A DNA stretch of 64,000 nt from contig JAQUWU010000006.1 of assembly GCA_028692715.1 (NCBI GenBank), positions 62,001-126,000 on the forward strand. The letters run 5' to 3'. The DNA is from Paludibacter sp. (GTDB taxonomy: Bacteria > Bacteroidota > Bacteroidia > Bacteroidales > Paludibacteraceae). The position numbers and the translations under genes were made by a program. Each line of letters starts with the position of its first letter. Position 1 is the stretch's first letter. Under the pieces are notes generated by a model. The model did no database searches. It worked only from the letters and a program-made list of their open reading frames with translations, and was not told the origin of the DNA. Shown in pieces: positions 35,614 to 45,348 of this stretch.

Positions 35614-37038
35614 ATGAAAAAATATATTTTATCACTTGGACTTTTAATGTTTTTTTCTACTTCATGGGCTCAACAATTAGCATTCCCTACTGCCGAAGGT
35701 TATGGTAAATATACTGTTGGAGGACGAAATGGAATCGTATATGAAGTAACAAATCTCAATGATTCTGGCGAAGGTAGTCTTCGTGCCGCTGTTGAAGCCA
35801 AAGGATCAAGAACGGTTGTGTTTCGTGTTTCAGGGAATATTGAGCTCAGTAGCGATTTACGGATCAATAACCCTTATATTACTATTGCAGGTCAAACTGC
35901 ACCGGGAGATGGTATTTGTATTAAAAAATACCCACTCATGATTAATGCCGATGAGGTAATCATTCGTTATATCAGGGTACGATTTGGTGACGAAGCTCTA
36001 AAGGATGCCGATGCCGTTTCAAGTAGGTTTGTAAAAAACCTCATATTAGATCATGTTTCTGCAAGTTGGAGTGTCGATGAGGTACTGTCTGTTTATCATG
36101 GCGAATACACTACAGTGCAATGGTGTTTAATTGCAGAAAGTATGTTCGATTCCAATCATCCTACAAAAGGGAATCATGGATTTGGAGGTATTTGGGGATC
36201 TAATTATAGTACTTACCACCATAACCTGATTGCAAATAATTCCAACCGAAATATTCGCTTCGCCTCAGGATGTGGCAATACCGACTATCGTAATAACGTC
36301 ATATACAATTGGGGTTTTGAGTCTGCTTACGGTGCGGAATCTATACAGAAGGGTAATGATAAATTCAATTTCTCCAATGTTAATATGGTGGCCAATTACT
36401 ACAAACCAGGACCTGCAACTCAACCGGGAAGATTATCTCATCAAATTGCAGCGCCTTGGTCACGTAATGGCAATAGTGATTATGGTAAATGGTATATCGC
36501 AGAGAATGTTATGGTTGGTAGTCAGGAAGTAACCAACGATAATTGGAAGGGAGTTGTTCCAGCTTTAACAGCTATTCAAGGTGTTCAGGAAGCTAATCCA
36601 TGTAACATAGAAGCAATTCCAAGCTTAAAACTTGATAAACCCTGGCCTGCAATGTCATTCAATCAACAAACTGCAGAACAAGCCTATGCTTCCGTACTCA
36701 ACAATGTAGGAGCTAACTTACCTAAAAGAGATGCTGTTGACCTTCGTATTATCAACGAAACCCGAACCGGCATTGCAACTTTTGAAGGCAAATCTTACGA
36801 AAAGTTTTACGAGGTTGCCGATAAATCTAAAAAATGTGGAATCATCGATTCTCAAAATGATGTTGGTGGCTGGCCTGAATTAAAAAGCACCCCCGCTCCC
36901 ATTGATACCGACCATGATGGAATGCCTGATGCTTGGGAAAAAGCAAATAAACTTGACCCTAAAAATGCAGAGGATAGAAATAAAGTGGGGAAAGATGGAT
37001 ACACCATGTTAGAAAAATACCTGAATAGTATAAATTAA
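35614..37038 (+). CDS. Pectate lyase family 1 (PL1), second of the trio
   Basis: 474 residues. Signal peptide ending STSWA, same mature start QQLAFPTAEGYGKYTVGGR as the previous gene, but NGIVYE replaces GGEVIE. DHVSASWSVDE and NRNIRFASG form the catalytic face; the first Arg of RNIR is the likely base, and the NPR of its neighbours is NIR here. A 15-20 residue insertion near 310 (GVVPALTAIQGVQEA) distinguishes it. The 3' 150 bases are almost identical to the first gene. Gap to the next gene is 12 bp. Confidence 0.92.
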   Translation: MKKYILSLGLLMFFSTSWAQQLAFPTAEGYGKYTVGGRNGIVYEVTNLNDSGEGSLRAAVEAKGSRTVVFRVSGNIELSSDLRINNPYITIAGQTAPGDGICIKKYPLMINADEVIIRYIRVRFGDEALKDADAVSSRFVKNLILDHVSASWSVDEVLSVYHGEYTTVQWCLIAESMFDSNHPTKGNHGFGGIWGSNYSTYHHNLIANNSNRNIRFASGCGNTDYRNNVIYNWGFESAYGAESIQKGNDKFNFSNVNMVANYYKPGPATQPGRLSHQIAAPWSRNGNSDYGKWYIAENVMVGSQEVTNDNWKGVVPALTAIQGVQEANPCNIEAIPSLKLDKPWPAMSFNQQTAEQAYASVLNNVGANLPKRDAVDLRIINETRTGIATFEGKSYEKFYEVADKSKKCGIIDSQNDVGGWPELKSTPAPIDTDHDGMPDAWEKANKLDPKNAEDRNKVGKDGYTMLEKYLNSIN

Positions 37039-37050
37039 ATACATTTTATT

Positions 37051-38367
37051 ATGAAAAAATACCTTATTATTTTATTAGTTAGTTCATTGATTATAAGCAC
37101 TTCATGGGCTCAACAACTTGCGTTCCCAACTGCAGAAGGATACGGAAAATACACCGTAGGAGGACGTGGTGGAGTAGTTTTAGAAGTTACCAATTTAAAT
37201 GATAGCGGAGAAGGTAGCCTTCGCGCTGCATTGGAAACTAAAGGCCCACGAACTGTCGTATTTAGAGTCTCAGGAACGATTACAGGCAATTTTTCTATCA
37301 AAAACGACAGTATTACTATTGCCGGACAAACAGCACCCGGGGATGGTATATGTATTAAAGGAAACCTTTCTACTGGGGCCAACAATATAATTATTAGGTA
37401 TATTCGTGTAAGGTTTGACCCTTCCACAGGTGCAAATGACGGAATGGGTGGCAGGTATCATAAAAATATTATCTTCGATCATGTTTCAGTTAGTTGGAGT
37501 ACCGATGAAACCTTGACACTCTACCATAATGAGAACACAACCGTTCAATGGAGCATTATTGCAGAAGCGTGCCCCAAAGGCACCACCAATGAACATCGAT
37601 TTGGTGGTATATGGGGCAATAACTACGGCACATGGCATCATAATTTGATTGCACATAACGCTAGTCGAAACCCACGCTGGGCTTCAGGTTGTGGATATAA
37701 CGATTACAGAAACAATGTAATTTATAACTGGGAATATGCAAGTAGCTATGGTGGGGAAGCACGTCAGAAAGGTGACAGACGTACACCAAAAATTGAACAT
37801 TCTACTATTAACATGATTGCCAATTATTATAAGCCGGGACCTGCTACTCAATCAAAAGTGAGGAGTTGCATTGTTGCTCCTTCAACGCGTAATGAAGATG
37901 CTGACGCCGGTCAATGGTGGGTTTCCGATAATTTTGTAGAGGAAAGCCCTGAGGTTACTGCTAATAACTTGTTGGGTGTAACAAAAACAAGTTCAGCATA
38001 CAGACTCAACGAACCTTGGCAAGCAATGAAAATTAATCAGCAAACAGCTCAAGAAGCCTATCAATATGTTCTCGACCATGCAGGTTGTTCTTTACCTAAT
38101 CGCGATAAAGTGGATATTGATATTATTAACGATGTACGTACAGGTACTGCTCAGTACGGTAAAAATGGCATTATCAATAATCCTAGTGATGTTGGTGGTT
38201 GGCCTGAATTAAAAAGCATCCCCGCTCCTATTGATACGGACCATGATGGAATGCCAGATAGTTGGGAAAAAGCAAATAAACTTGATCCTAAAAATGCGGA
38301 TGACAGAAACAAGATCGGCGCTGATGGATACACCATGCTGGAAAAATACCTGAATAGTATTAAATAA
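37051..38367 (+). CDS. Pectate lyase family 1 (PL1), third of the trio
   Basis: 438 residues, the shortest of the trio. Signal peptide ending ISTSWA. Core motifs TIAGQTAPGDGICIKG, DHVSVSWSTDE and ASRNPRWASGCG, and the C-terminal DTDHDGMPDSWEKAN acidic tail. Loops differ from the two preceding genes (EHRFGGIWGNNYG, KGDRRTPKIEHS), suggesting altered product or methyl-ester preference. It is 12 bp before the GH140-like gene, so clearly in the same transcript. Confidence 0.92.
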   Translation: MKKYLIILLVSSLIISTSWAQQLAFPTAEGYGKYTVGGRGGVVLEVTNLNDSGEGSLRAALETKGPRTVVFRVSGTITGNFSIKNDSITIAGQTAPGDGICIKGNLSTGANNIIIRYIRVRFDPSTGANDGMGGRYHKNIIFDHVSVSWSTDETLTLYHNENTTVQWSIIAEACPKGTTNEHRFGGIWGNNYGTWHHNLIAHNASRNPRWASGCGYNDYRNNVIYNWEYASSYGGEARQKGDRRTPKIEHSTINMIANYYKPGPATQSKVRSCIVAPSTRNEDADAGQWWVSDNFVEESPEVTANNLLGVTKTSSAYRLNEPWQAMKINQQTAQEAYQYVLDHAGCSLPNRDKVDIDIINDVRTGTAQYGKNGIINNPSDVGGWPELKSIPAPIDTDHDGMPDSWEKANKLDPKNADDRNKIGADGYTMLEKYLNSIK

Positions 38368-38379
38368 TAAAAACAACAT

Positions 38380-39846
38380 ATGAAAAAAATTCTTGTATTA
38401 TTTATTTTGGCATTTTTTATAAATACTTCTTTCAATTTGTTTGCTCAGGCACCCTGGGAACATGGCAAATTAGAAGTAGCTAAAAATAGTCATTTCATTC
38501 AACACGCCGATGGTACGCCTTTTCTATGGATAGGAGATACTGGCTGGGGAATGATGCAACAACTCACGCGTGAAGAAGTAGATCTTTACCTTGACAGTCG
38601 TCAAAAATTAGGATTTACTGTTATTCAGGCAGTGGCACATTGGTCTCCTCACGGTGGCGGAATGCAACGCAGTCCTGATAATGCAGCCAATGCCTATGGC
38701 TTTCGACCATTTACAGGTACCGAAGAAAAACCAAATACTGCTGAACCATTAGTAGTAAAAGGTGGAACACCTGACAAACCAAATGATTATTGGGATCATG
38801 TAGATTACTGTATCAATGCCATTAAGAAACGAAATATGTACCTGGCATTATTGCCTTGTTGGGCGAGTCAGTTAATTTCAGGCAAGGGAGAATATACGGT
38901 AGAAGAGGCCAAAATTTATGGCGCATTTTTAGGAAATCGCTATAAAAATGAACCGAATATTATTTGGATGCTGGGCGGCGATACCAAAGCTCAATTTAAA
39001 GGCTTTGACAAAAACCAAAAGTATGCAGAATTTGATTTCAGATCAGTCTACCGTGCAATGGCAGAAGGAATTGTAAAAGGAGTAACGGGTCAAACTCCGG
39101 CCTGGAACCAATCAAGTCCTGCCTGGGATCAGGTTTTTATGACTTATCACCCCGATGGTGATGCCGATTTTAACTCATCCAAATGGTTCCAACAAGATGC
39201 CTGGCTCGATGCCAATGGTATTGAAGTCTGGAAAGAAGTAAATGAAGTGTACCGAACTGTTTTAGACGATTATCAACTAGGAGAACCGGTAAAACCAACA
39301 CTTTTTCTGGAAGGTTCTTATGAATACGGAACCTACCGCCACGAATGTGGTTGGGTAACACCGGTTAGAGTGCGCCGTCAATTTTACCAAACTTTCTTTG
39401 CCGGTGGAGCCGGACATACCTATGGAGCCGGACCAATCTGGGCAATGCGTGGCGATGGTGGTGATTATAGCTGTGGATATACTTGGAAAGAAGCACTTAA
39501 TTTCCCCGGAGCAAAACAGGTTGCTATTATAGGGAAAGATTTTTTATTAAAACACAATTGGTCGCAATGGATTCCAAACGGAAATGTGATTGCTGAAGTT
39601 GGTGAAGGTGATAATTTAAAAGTAGCTGTTACAACAGCTAATGGTGAAATGGCTCTGGTTTATTTTTCAGATAATTCCAATACCAGTGTAAAAAACATCT
39701 TGAAAAAAGAGGCAGAAGCCTATTGGTTTTATCCACGTGATGGTGAAATTAAAAAAGCAGAAACTTTCAACGTAAACGAAAGTCGCAATATGGTTCCACC
39801 TGAAAAATGGGAGGACGCTGTATTAGTCCTTAAAATAAATAATTAA
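38380..39846 (+). CDS. GH140-like glycosidase (DUF4038), putative apiosidase
   Basis: 488 residues with a signal peptide (to about residue 23, LFAQA). A TIM-barrel DUF4038 domain starts at HADGTPFLWIGDTGWGMMQQ, the hallmark of the family that includes the characterised rhamnogalacturonan-II apiosidase of gut Bacteroides (GH140). Candidate catalytic acids are Asp201 (IIWMLGGDTKAQ) and Glu311 (TLFLEGSYEYG). The C-terminal ~90 residues look like the collagen-binding-like beta-sandwich often attached (NTSVKNILKKEAEAYWFYPR). An activity on apiose side chains is inferred, not certain. Confidence 0.85.
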   Translation: MKKILVLFILAFFINTSFNLFAQAPWEHGKLEVAKNSHFIQHADGTPFLWIGDTGWGMMQQLTREEVDLYLDSRQKLGFTVIQAVAHWSPHGGGMQRSPDNAANAYGFRPFTGTEEKPNTAEPLVVKGGTPDKPNDYWDHVDYCINAIKKRNMYLALLPCWASQLISGKGEYTVEEAKIYGAFLGNRYKNEPNIIWMLGGDTKAQFKGFDKNQKYAEFDFRSVYRAMAEGIVKGVTGQTPAWNQSSPAWDQVFMTYHPDGDADFNSSKWFQQDAWLDANGIEVWKEVNEVYRTVLDDYQLGEPVKPTLFLEGSYEYGTYRHECGWVTPVRVRRQFYQTFFAGGAGHTYGAGPIWAMRGDGGDYSCGYTWKEALNFPGAKQVAIIGKDFLLKHNWSQWIPNGNVIAEVGEGDNLKVAVTTANGEMALVYFSDNSNTSVKNILKKEAEAYWFYPRDGEIKKAETFNVNESRNMVPPEKWEDAVLVLKINN

Positions 39847-39849
39847 AGA

Positions 39850-41973
39850 ATGAAAACAAATAATTCAAACAAAATTAAATCGATACCTACCATGGAAAAG
39901 AAGGATATGTTGAAACAAATCTTCACAACCCTGATTTTTATACTATTCATTGGAGTATTCTCAGGGCAAGCGGCTAACTCACCACTTAAGGGAACTGCTG
40001 AAGCAAAAACTTTATTGAAGGATTTCCCTTTTCTGGGAAAACTTTTAACAACAGAAAAACCCTGGGAAATGCAGCCGCAAGTGCTTGCAAGTAGGGTATT
40101 CGACCGAATGCCCAACATTGCACAAGGCAATAAAGAATACCCACTTTTGTTTAGCGATCGTAGCGAAGAAAACGGTTGGTCAGGCGAAAAAGTATTCAAT
40201 TTAGTTGCCTATGAATCTGAATTCTATGCTTTTGATCGGGAATATCCTGTAATGAAGCTCCACATCGGGCGTCCGCTCTTGTTTGATGTACAACATGGAC
40301 GAGTAGAGGCACTTTCCAAGGCTTCGAAATTAACTTCAAGATTTCCATATCTTGACCCGAAAGTGATACCAGCATTTTTGCAAAAACTGGATAGCATCGT
40401 TGACCTATTAGCTCCGTACGGAGCAAGACGATTACCGGGTGATTCTTACCTGGCTTCAAATTATTTATTGCCCAATGGTATTCAAATGACAGTGACCAAT
40501 TTAACCGGCTCAACCAATGGAACTCCGTATGTAGAAATTGAATTGAGACCGTGGGGTCCGGTGGAGAAATTAGCAGGCAGTCAAACGCTTGCTTTCCCGG
40601 AAGCCGAGGGTGCAGGTCGTTATGCTAAGGGTGGTAGAGATGGTAAAGTTTATGTTGTAACTTCGTTGGACGATTACTTATCGGAAGGTCGCCCCGGCAG
40701 ACCCGAAGGCACTTATGGTCAGGCAAGTGAATATGCCACCACATTGGGTAAAGGAAAATGGATTCCTTATGTTGATGGTTTAGGGAATGCACATCCTGAT
40801 GAAGGCCGACCATTATTGCCTGGATTTCCTGCACTGCCTGCTGAAAAGTTAATTCACGGTACTTTGCGTGAAGCTGTGGAAGCTGTAGGCCCACGTTATA
40901 TTGTTTTTGCTGTTTCAGGAACTATCAACCTGAAAGCGCCTCTTGAAATCAACAATCCATACATTACCATTGCCGGACAAACAGCTCCGGGAGAAGGAAT
41001 TCAAATCAGAAATTTTGGAATTAAAGTGGAAACACACGATGTAATTCTGCGGTATTTACGCATTCGTGTAGGAGATATTAAAGGACCGGGGAATCTTAAA
41101 AGAGCTTTTGGAGAACAAACCCACGCTTTGGATTTGAACGCCATGAACATTATTGCCGACCATTGCGATATAGCTTATGCCTGCGATCAGGTTTTCAATA
41201 CTTATGGCCAATTTCAACGGGAAGCAACTACTTTACAGTGGTCGTATATATATGGCGCACCCACAGCTTCAACCCATGATAAAGGTGAACATTCAATGAT
41301 TTCAGTCGGCGTTGGCTGGGGCTGGGTTTCATCGCATCATAACCTGTTGGCGCACGGTCGTGTACGAAATCCGCGTATTGATATGCTCACGTATGATTTC
41401 AGGAACAATGTTGTTTACAATTTTGTAGGTACGGGATATGGTTCAGAAAATGATTATCTGCGTCTGAATTATGTGGGTAATACGCTTAAAAAAGGACCCG
41501 ATTCAAAGGGTAATCCAATGTATGCATGGAGTGAAGAAACTAAATATGCACAATGGTATGAACGAGACAATAAATTGCCCGACGATTTTAAAAGTGTATT
41601 CGGAAAGTCGGATGTAGCAGTTATCAGCGCACCAATTCCTGCAATACCAGTGGTTACCCAGCCAGCTGACGAAGCTTATAAGTTGGTGATTGAAAATGGT
41701 GGTGCAACCAAACCGGTCAGAGATGCAATAACATCTTACGTGTCGCAAACGGTAAAAGATGGTACCGGTTTTATCCCACATACTGCATCCGACTGGCCAC
41801 TTGGCGGTTTTGCAAAGTATCCGAAAGCAAAGGCACAAGTCGACAAAAATGAAAATGGTATTCCTGACGATTGGGAAATAAGTCACGGACTTGACCTGAA
41901 CAAAACAAAAGCAACCGGGCACGATTTGGATTCGAAATACGAGAATATTGAAGTTTATATGAATTCCATATAA
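39850..41973 (+). CDS. Large PL1-type pectate lyase with N-terminal extension
   Basis: Up to 707 residues. Later in-frame ATGs at 39892 and 39907 place the signal peptide (LKQIFTTLIFILFIGVFSGQ) nearer the terminus and are better biological starts. Residues ~45-240 form an extension of unknown fold (LLPNGIQMTVTNLTGSTNG near its end). The PL1 beta-helix then begins at TLAFPEAEGAGRYAKGGRDG, with a ~60-residue insertion between its first strands. TIAGQTAPGEGIQIR and HGRVRNPRIDM mark the catalytic fold. The C-terminus has a variant acidic tail (DKNENGIPDDWEISHG). It starts 3 bp after the GH140-like stop. Substrate may be rhamnogalacturonan or methylated pectin. Confidence 0.85.
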   Translation: MKTNNSNKIKSIPTMEKKDMLKQIFTTLIFILFIGVFSGQAANSPLKGTAEAKTLLKDFPFLGKLLTTEKPWEMQPQVLASRVFDRMPNIAQGNKEYPLLFSDRSEENGWSGEKVFNLVAYESEFYAFDREYPVMKLHIGRPLLFDVQHGRVEALSKASKLTSRFPYLDPKVIPAFLQKLDSIVDLLAPYGARRLPGDSYLASNYLLPNGIQMTVTNLTGSTNGTPYVEIELRPWGPVEKLAGSQTLAFPEAEGAGRYAKGGRDGKVYVVTSLDDYLSEGRPGRPEGTYGQASEYATTLGKGKWIPYVDGLGNAHPDEGRPLLPGFPALPAEKLIHGTLREAVEAVGPRYIVFAVSGTINLKAPLEINNPYITIAGQTAPGEGIQIRNFGIKVETHDVILRYLRIRVGDIKGPGNLKRAFGEQTHALDLNAMNIIADHCDIAYACDQVFNTYGQFQREATTLQWSYIYGAPTASTHDKGEHSMISVGVGWGWVSSHHNLLAHGRVRNPRIDMLTYDFRNNVVYNFVGTGYGSENDYLRLNYVGNTLKKGPDSKGNPMYAWSEETKYAQWYERDNKLPDDFKSVFGKSDVAVISAPIPAIPVVTQPADEAYKLVIENGGATKPVRDAITSYVSQTVKDGTGFIPHTASDWPLGGFAKYPKAKAQVDKNENGIPDDWEISHGLDLNKTKATGHDLDSKYENIEVYMNSI

Positions 41974-42071
41974 TATTAGTTGATAAGATACAGAAGATAA
42001 ATACTTTATCAAATTGGACTTTTTAAAATAAAATACTTAATAACACTTAAATTAAAATTAACACGTATATC

Positions 42072-43685
42072 ATGATTTTTTTAAGACGAAACTTCATTTT
42101 ATTTATACTAATGCTCTCAGCAATAGTATTACATGCACAAGAAAAAACGCCTAAATGGGGAATATTTGAATTAACCCTGCAGGGCAATAGTTCGGGTAAT
42201 CCGTTTATCGACACAAAATTATCGGCCGAATTCAAACACGGAAATAAAGTGTATCGCCCCGAAGGTTTTTACGACGGGAACGGTGTATTTAAAATACGTT
42301 TTATGCCAAATGAAGAAGGCGTCTGGACTTATGTTACGAACAGTAACGACAAAAAACTCAACAATAAAAAAGGCAAATTCATTTGTACTGCAGCTTTACC
42401 TAATGTGCATGGACCGGTAAGGGTAAGTCACAAGTATCATTTTGCATACGAAGATAGTACAAACTATACCCCTTTTGGAACAACCATTTACGAATGGTCG
42501 TTTCGCGGAAAAGAAAACAGGGCACAAACTATCGAAACTTTGAAAACTTCGCCATTTAATAAAGTGCGTATGTTGGCTATTCCTCCGTACAAAAAAAATT
42601 ACGTGGAAGGTCCTGACAAATTAACCTTATTCCCTTTTGTTGGTACTGATAAAACTAATTTTGATTTCACACGCTTTAATCCTGAGTATTTTAAAATTCT
42701 GGAAGAAGACATCAAAAGTCTGTCGGAAATTGGAATTGAAGCCGATTTCATTCTTTTTCGCCCTTACGATAAAGGCAAATGGGGATTTGATATGATGGCA
42801 GACTCCACAAATATTATGTATATAAAATATATGGTAGCCCGTTTTGCAGCTTATCATAACATTTGGTGGAGCATGTGCAACGAGAACAGTTTTATCAAGC
42901 ATTTAACCGACGAAGACTGGGATCGATATTTTCAGGCAGTACAAAAAGCCGATCCGTACAGTCATTTATTATCCATACACAATGCCGACCGTTTATACGA
43001 TTATACCAAACCATGGGTTACACATGTAAGTTATCAATATTATAATGTGGTAAAAAGTCCCTGGGGCACATCATTGTTGAGCGATATTTACAGAAAACCC
43101 ATTGTTAATGATGAAATCAATTACGAAGGAAATAGTGGTAGTCGATGGGGGCAACTTACCGGCGAAGAAATGACTTTCCGCTTTTGGAATGCCTATATCG
43201 GTTGTGGTTTTGCAACTCATGGCGAAACAACTCCCACCGGCTGGATAAGTGGTGGTGGCAAGTTGGAAGGAGAAAGTCCGGCAAGGATAGCCTTTCTGCG
43301 GAAAATATTAGAAGACGGCCCAAAAGGAGGACTGGAGCCAATAGATAAATATTATACTCCAAATTTTGCAGGAAAATACGGCGAATATTATCTGATTTAT
43401 TTTGGTAAAGAAACGCCTACAGAGTGGAAATTTAAATTGCCAAAATCGATGTTAGCTACCGGCATGAAATTTAAAGTTGATGTGATTGACACCTGGAATA
43501 TGACCATAACTCCGGTTGATAAATCTTTTGAAATACAGGCACTGGATAATTATTCATATATTGATAAACAAAAGCAAAGTATTACACTTTCAGGTAAACC
43601 GTATATGGCATTAAGAATAATAAAGATAGGTGATGAAACTGAAACTCAGAAAGCAAATAAAACTAAAATTAATGAATTGGAATAG
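42072..43685 (+). CDS. DUF5060-type secreted glycoside hydrolase (clan A TIM barrel), family uncertain
   Basis: 537 residues with a signal peptide (cleaved near LHAQE). An N-terminal beta-sandwich DUF5060 domain at about 25-105 (FELTLQGNSSGNPFID, FYDGNGVFKIRFMPN) is followed by a TIM barrel. WWSMCNENSFIK gives the Asn270-Glu271 acid/base pair, and NDEINYEG supplies Glu348 as likely nucleophile, both typical of GH clan A retaining enzymes. The C-terminal ~130 residues form another beta-sandwich. No characterised family matches by eye; its place in the pectinase run suggests a side-chain exo- or endo-glycosidase. Confidence 0.78.
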   Translation: MIFLRRNFILFILMLSAIVLHAQEKTPKWGIFELTLQGNSSGNPFIDTKLSAEFKHGNKVYRPEGFYDGNGVFKIRFMPNEEGVWTYVTNSNDKKLNNKKGKFICTAALPNVHGPVRVSHKYHFAYEDSTNYTPFGTTIYEWSFRGKENRAQTIETLKTSPFNKVRMLAIPPYKKNYVEGPDKLTLFPFVGTDKTNFDFTRFNPEYFKILEEDIKSLSEIGIEADFILFRPYDKGKWGFDMMADSTNIMYIKYMVARFAAYHNIWWSMCNENSFIKHLTDEDWDRYFQAVQKADPYSHLLSIHNADRLYDYTKPWVTHVSYQYYNVVKSPWGTSLLSDIYRKPIVNDEINYEGNSGSRWGQLTGEEMTFRFWNAYIGCGFATHGETTPTGWISGGGKLEGESPARIAFLRKILEDGPKGGLEPIDKYYTPNFAGKYGEYYLIYFGKETPTEWKFKLPKSMLATGMKFKVDVIDTWNMTITPVDKSFEIQALDNYSYIDKQKQSITLSGKPYMALRIIKIGDETETQKANKTKINELE

Positions 43686-43773
43686 AAATGTTTAGTAAAA
43701 ACTATAAATAAAAATAGATATTACCCTTTTGAAATACATTAAAATTCAAACAAATAAAATCATAAAATCATTC

Positions 43774-45204
43774 ATGAAAAACTTAATTCATTATTCAGAC
43801 CGAACATCTAATAAAAAGAAATTGGGTGCGTTTCTAAATCAATGCAAAACAGCACTATTTTTACTTTTAGTTTTGCTATTCAGCACTAACTCGAATGCTC
43901 AGGAAAGAAAAGTTGAACGATTCCCTGTATACGAAGTAGCCTACGAATATCCGTCAGTTGATAGTATAAAGATCATATTAAACCGTGTACGTAATTATTA
44001 TTTGTCAACCAGCAAACTAATTATTATGGATAAGGAAACCGGCAAAGAAATTACCGATTTTTCGAAACCGAATAAAAACGCTATTGTTGCACCGGGTTTT
44101 GCCGGAGAATGGGGCTACACCAACGGCGTAGTACTTTCAGCTTTCGAATATATCAATGATGTAACTGGTGATCCAAGCTATTTGGCAAACGATACCAAGT
44201 TCTTTGATTTAATGGTAAATACTGCACCTTATTTTGAAAAAAACAGAGAAAAATTTGGCGAAAAAGCAAGTAATGGTTGGGGTAGATATCCTGATTTTGA
44301 AGCGTTGGATGACTGCGGATCCATCTCCGCTGCTATGATAAAAACCTACCTAAAAAACAAAAACAAAAACTATCTGAAAGTAATTAATACTACTGCCGAT
44401 TTTATATCCAACAAACAGTTTCGGTTGGATGATGGAACACTGGCACGTCATCGTCCCCAATACCAATCTATTTGGGCTGACGACATTTACATGAGCGTCC
44501 CTTTTTTGGTAAACATGGGCGTGCTTACGGGCGATAAAAAATACTTTGATGATGCCATAAAACAAATTTTGCAAATGGCCGACCGTCTTTACATTCCTGA
44601 AAAAGAGATTTTTGACCATGGCTGGAATGTGACTTCAGGCGATTACGACCCACGTTTCTTTTGGGGACGTGCAAATGGCTGGACACTCATGTCGATGGTT
44701 GAAGTGCTCGAAGTTGTTCCGGAAGGTTACCCTGGCCGCGATAAAGTTTTACACCTCTACCGATCAATGATACGCAGTTTAGCTAATCTACAGGATGGCA
44801 GCGGTTTTTGGCATAACCTGTTAGATAAAAATGACACTTATCTTGAAACCTCATGTACTGCCATGTTTACTTTTGCCATTGCTAAAGGTATTAATGAAGG
44901 CTGGATAAATCATGTGTATGGTCCTGTGGCACTAACAGGCTGGAATGCGCTTCAAACAGTTATTTACAAAGACGGTGCTGTGGATGGCACTTGCGAAGGA
45001 ACAACTTTTGCACACGATAATACGTATTATTACCATCGACCAAAAAGTATTATGGCTACACATGGTTACGGACCTGTTTTATACGCCGGTGCTGAAATGA
45101 TACGTCTATTGCAAAACGATAAAATAGCGGTATCCAAAGCCAAACCGAATTCTACAAATAGCACTTTTCATTATACTTTAAAAAGCGAATGGACTAAAAA
45201 ATAA
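43774..45204 (+). CDS. Unsaturated rhamnogalacturonyl hydrolase, GH105
   Basis: 476 residues from the ATG at 43774. Internal-type signal: a hydrophobic stretch begins about 30 residues in (TALFLLLVLLFSTNSNAQE), giving a long n-region. An (alpha/alpha)6 barrel enzyme that hydrates and cleaves the unsaturated uronic acid left by pectin lyases from rhamnose or galacturonate. Family features: WGYTNGVVLSAFEYI, WGRYPDFEALDDCGS, WADDIYMSVPFL with its Asp, FFWGRANGWTLMSMVE and ETSCTAMFTFAIAKGI. It complements the lyases directly. An upstream TTG at 43729 would only lengthen the n-region and is not preferred. Confidence 0.9.
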   Translation: MKNLIHYSDRTSNKKKLGAFLNQCKTALFLLLVLLFSTNSNAQERKVERFPVYEVAYEYPSVDSIKIILNRVRNYYLSTSKLIIMDKETGKEITDFSKPNKNAIVAPGFAGEWGYTNGVVLSAFEYINDVTGDPSYLANDTKFFDLMVNTAPYFEKNREKFGEKASNGWGRYPDFEALDDCGSISAAMIKTYLKNKNKNYLKVINTTADFISNKQFRLDDGTLARHRPQYQSIWADDIYMSVPFLVNMGVLTGDKKYFDDAIKQILQMADRLYIPEKEIFDHGWNVTSGDYDPRFFWGRANGWTLMSMVEVLEVVPEGYPGRDKVLHLYRSMIRSLANLQDGSGFWHNLLDKNDTYLETSCTAMFTFAIAKGINEGWINHVYGPVALTGWNALQTVIYKDGAVDGTCEGTTFAHDNTYYYHRPKSIMATHGYGPVLYAGAEMIRLLQNDKIAVSKAKPNSTNSTFHYTLKSEWTKK

Positions 45205-45348
45205 ACTAAATTTTCAGCTGGTTTTTCGCTTAAACTATTGATGTCTTTGACATTAATAATGAATTTTATGTCCAAATACTAACAAATTATTAATACAACA
45301 ATAAAGATTTTAATCAGCATTTATACTATTATTTCTAATTAAAAAAAT

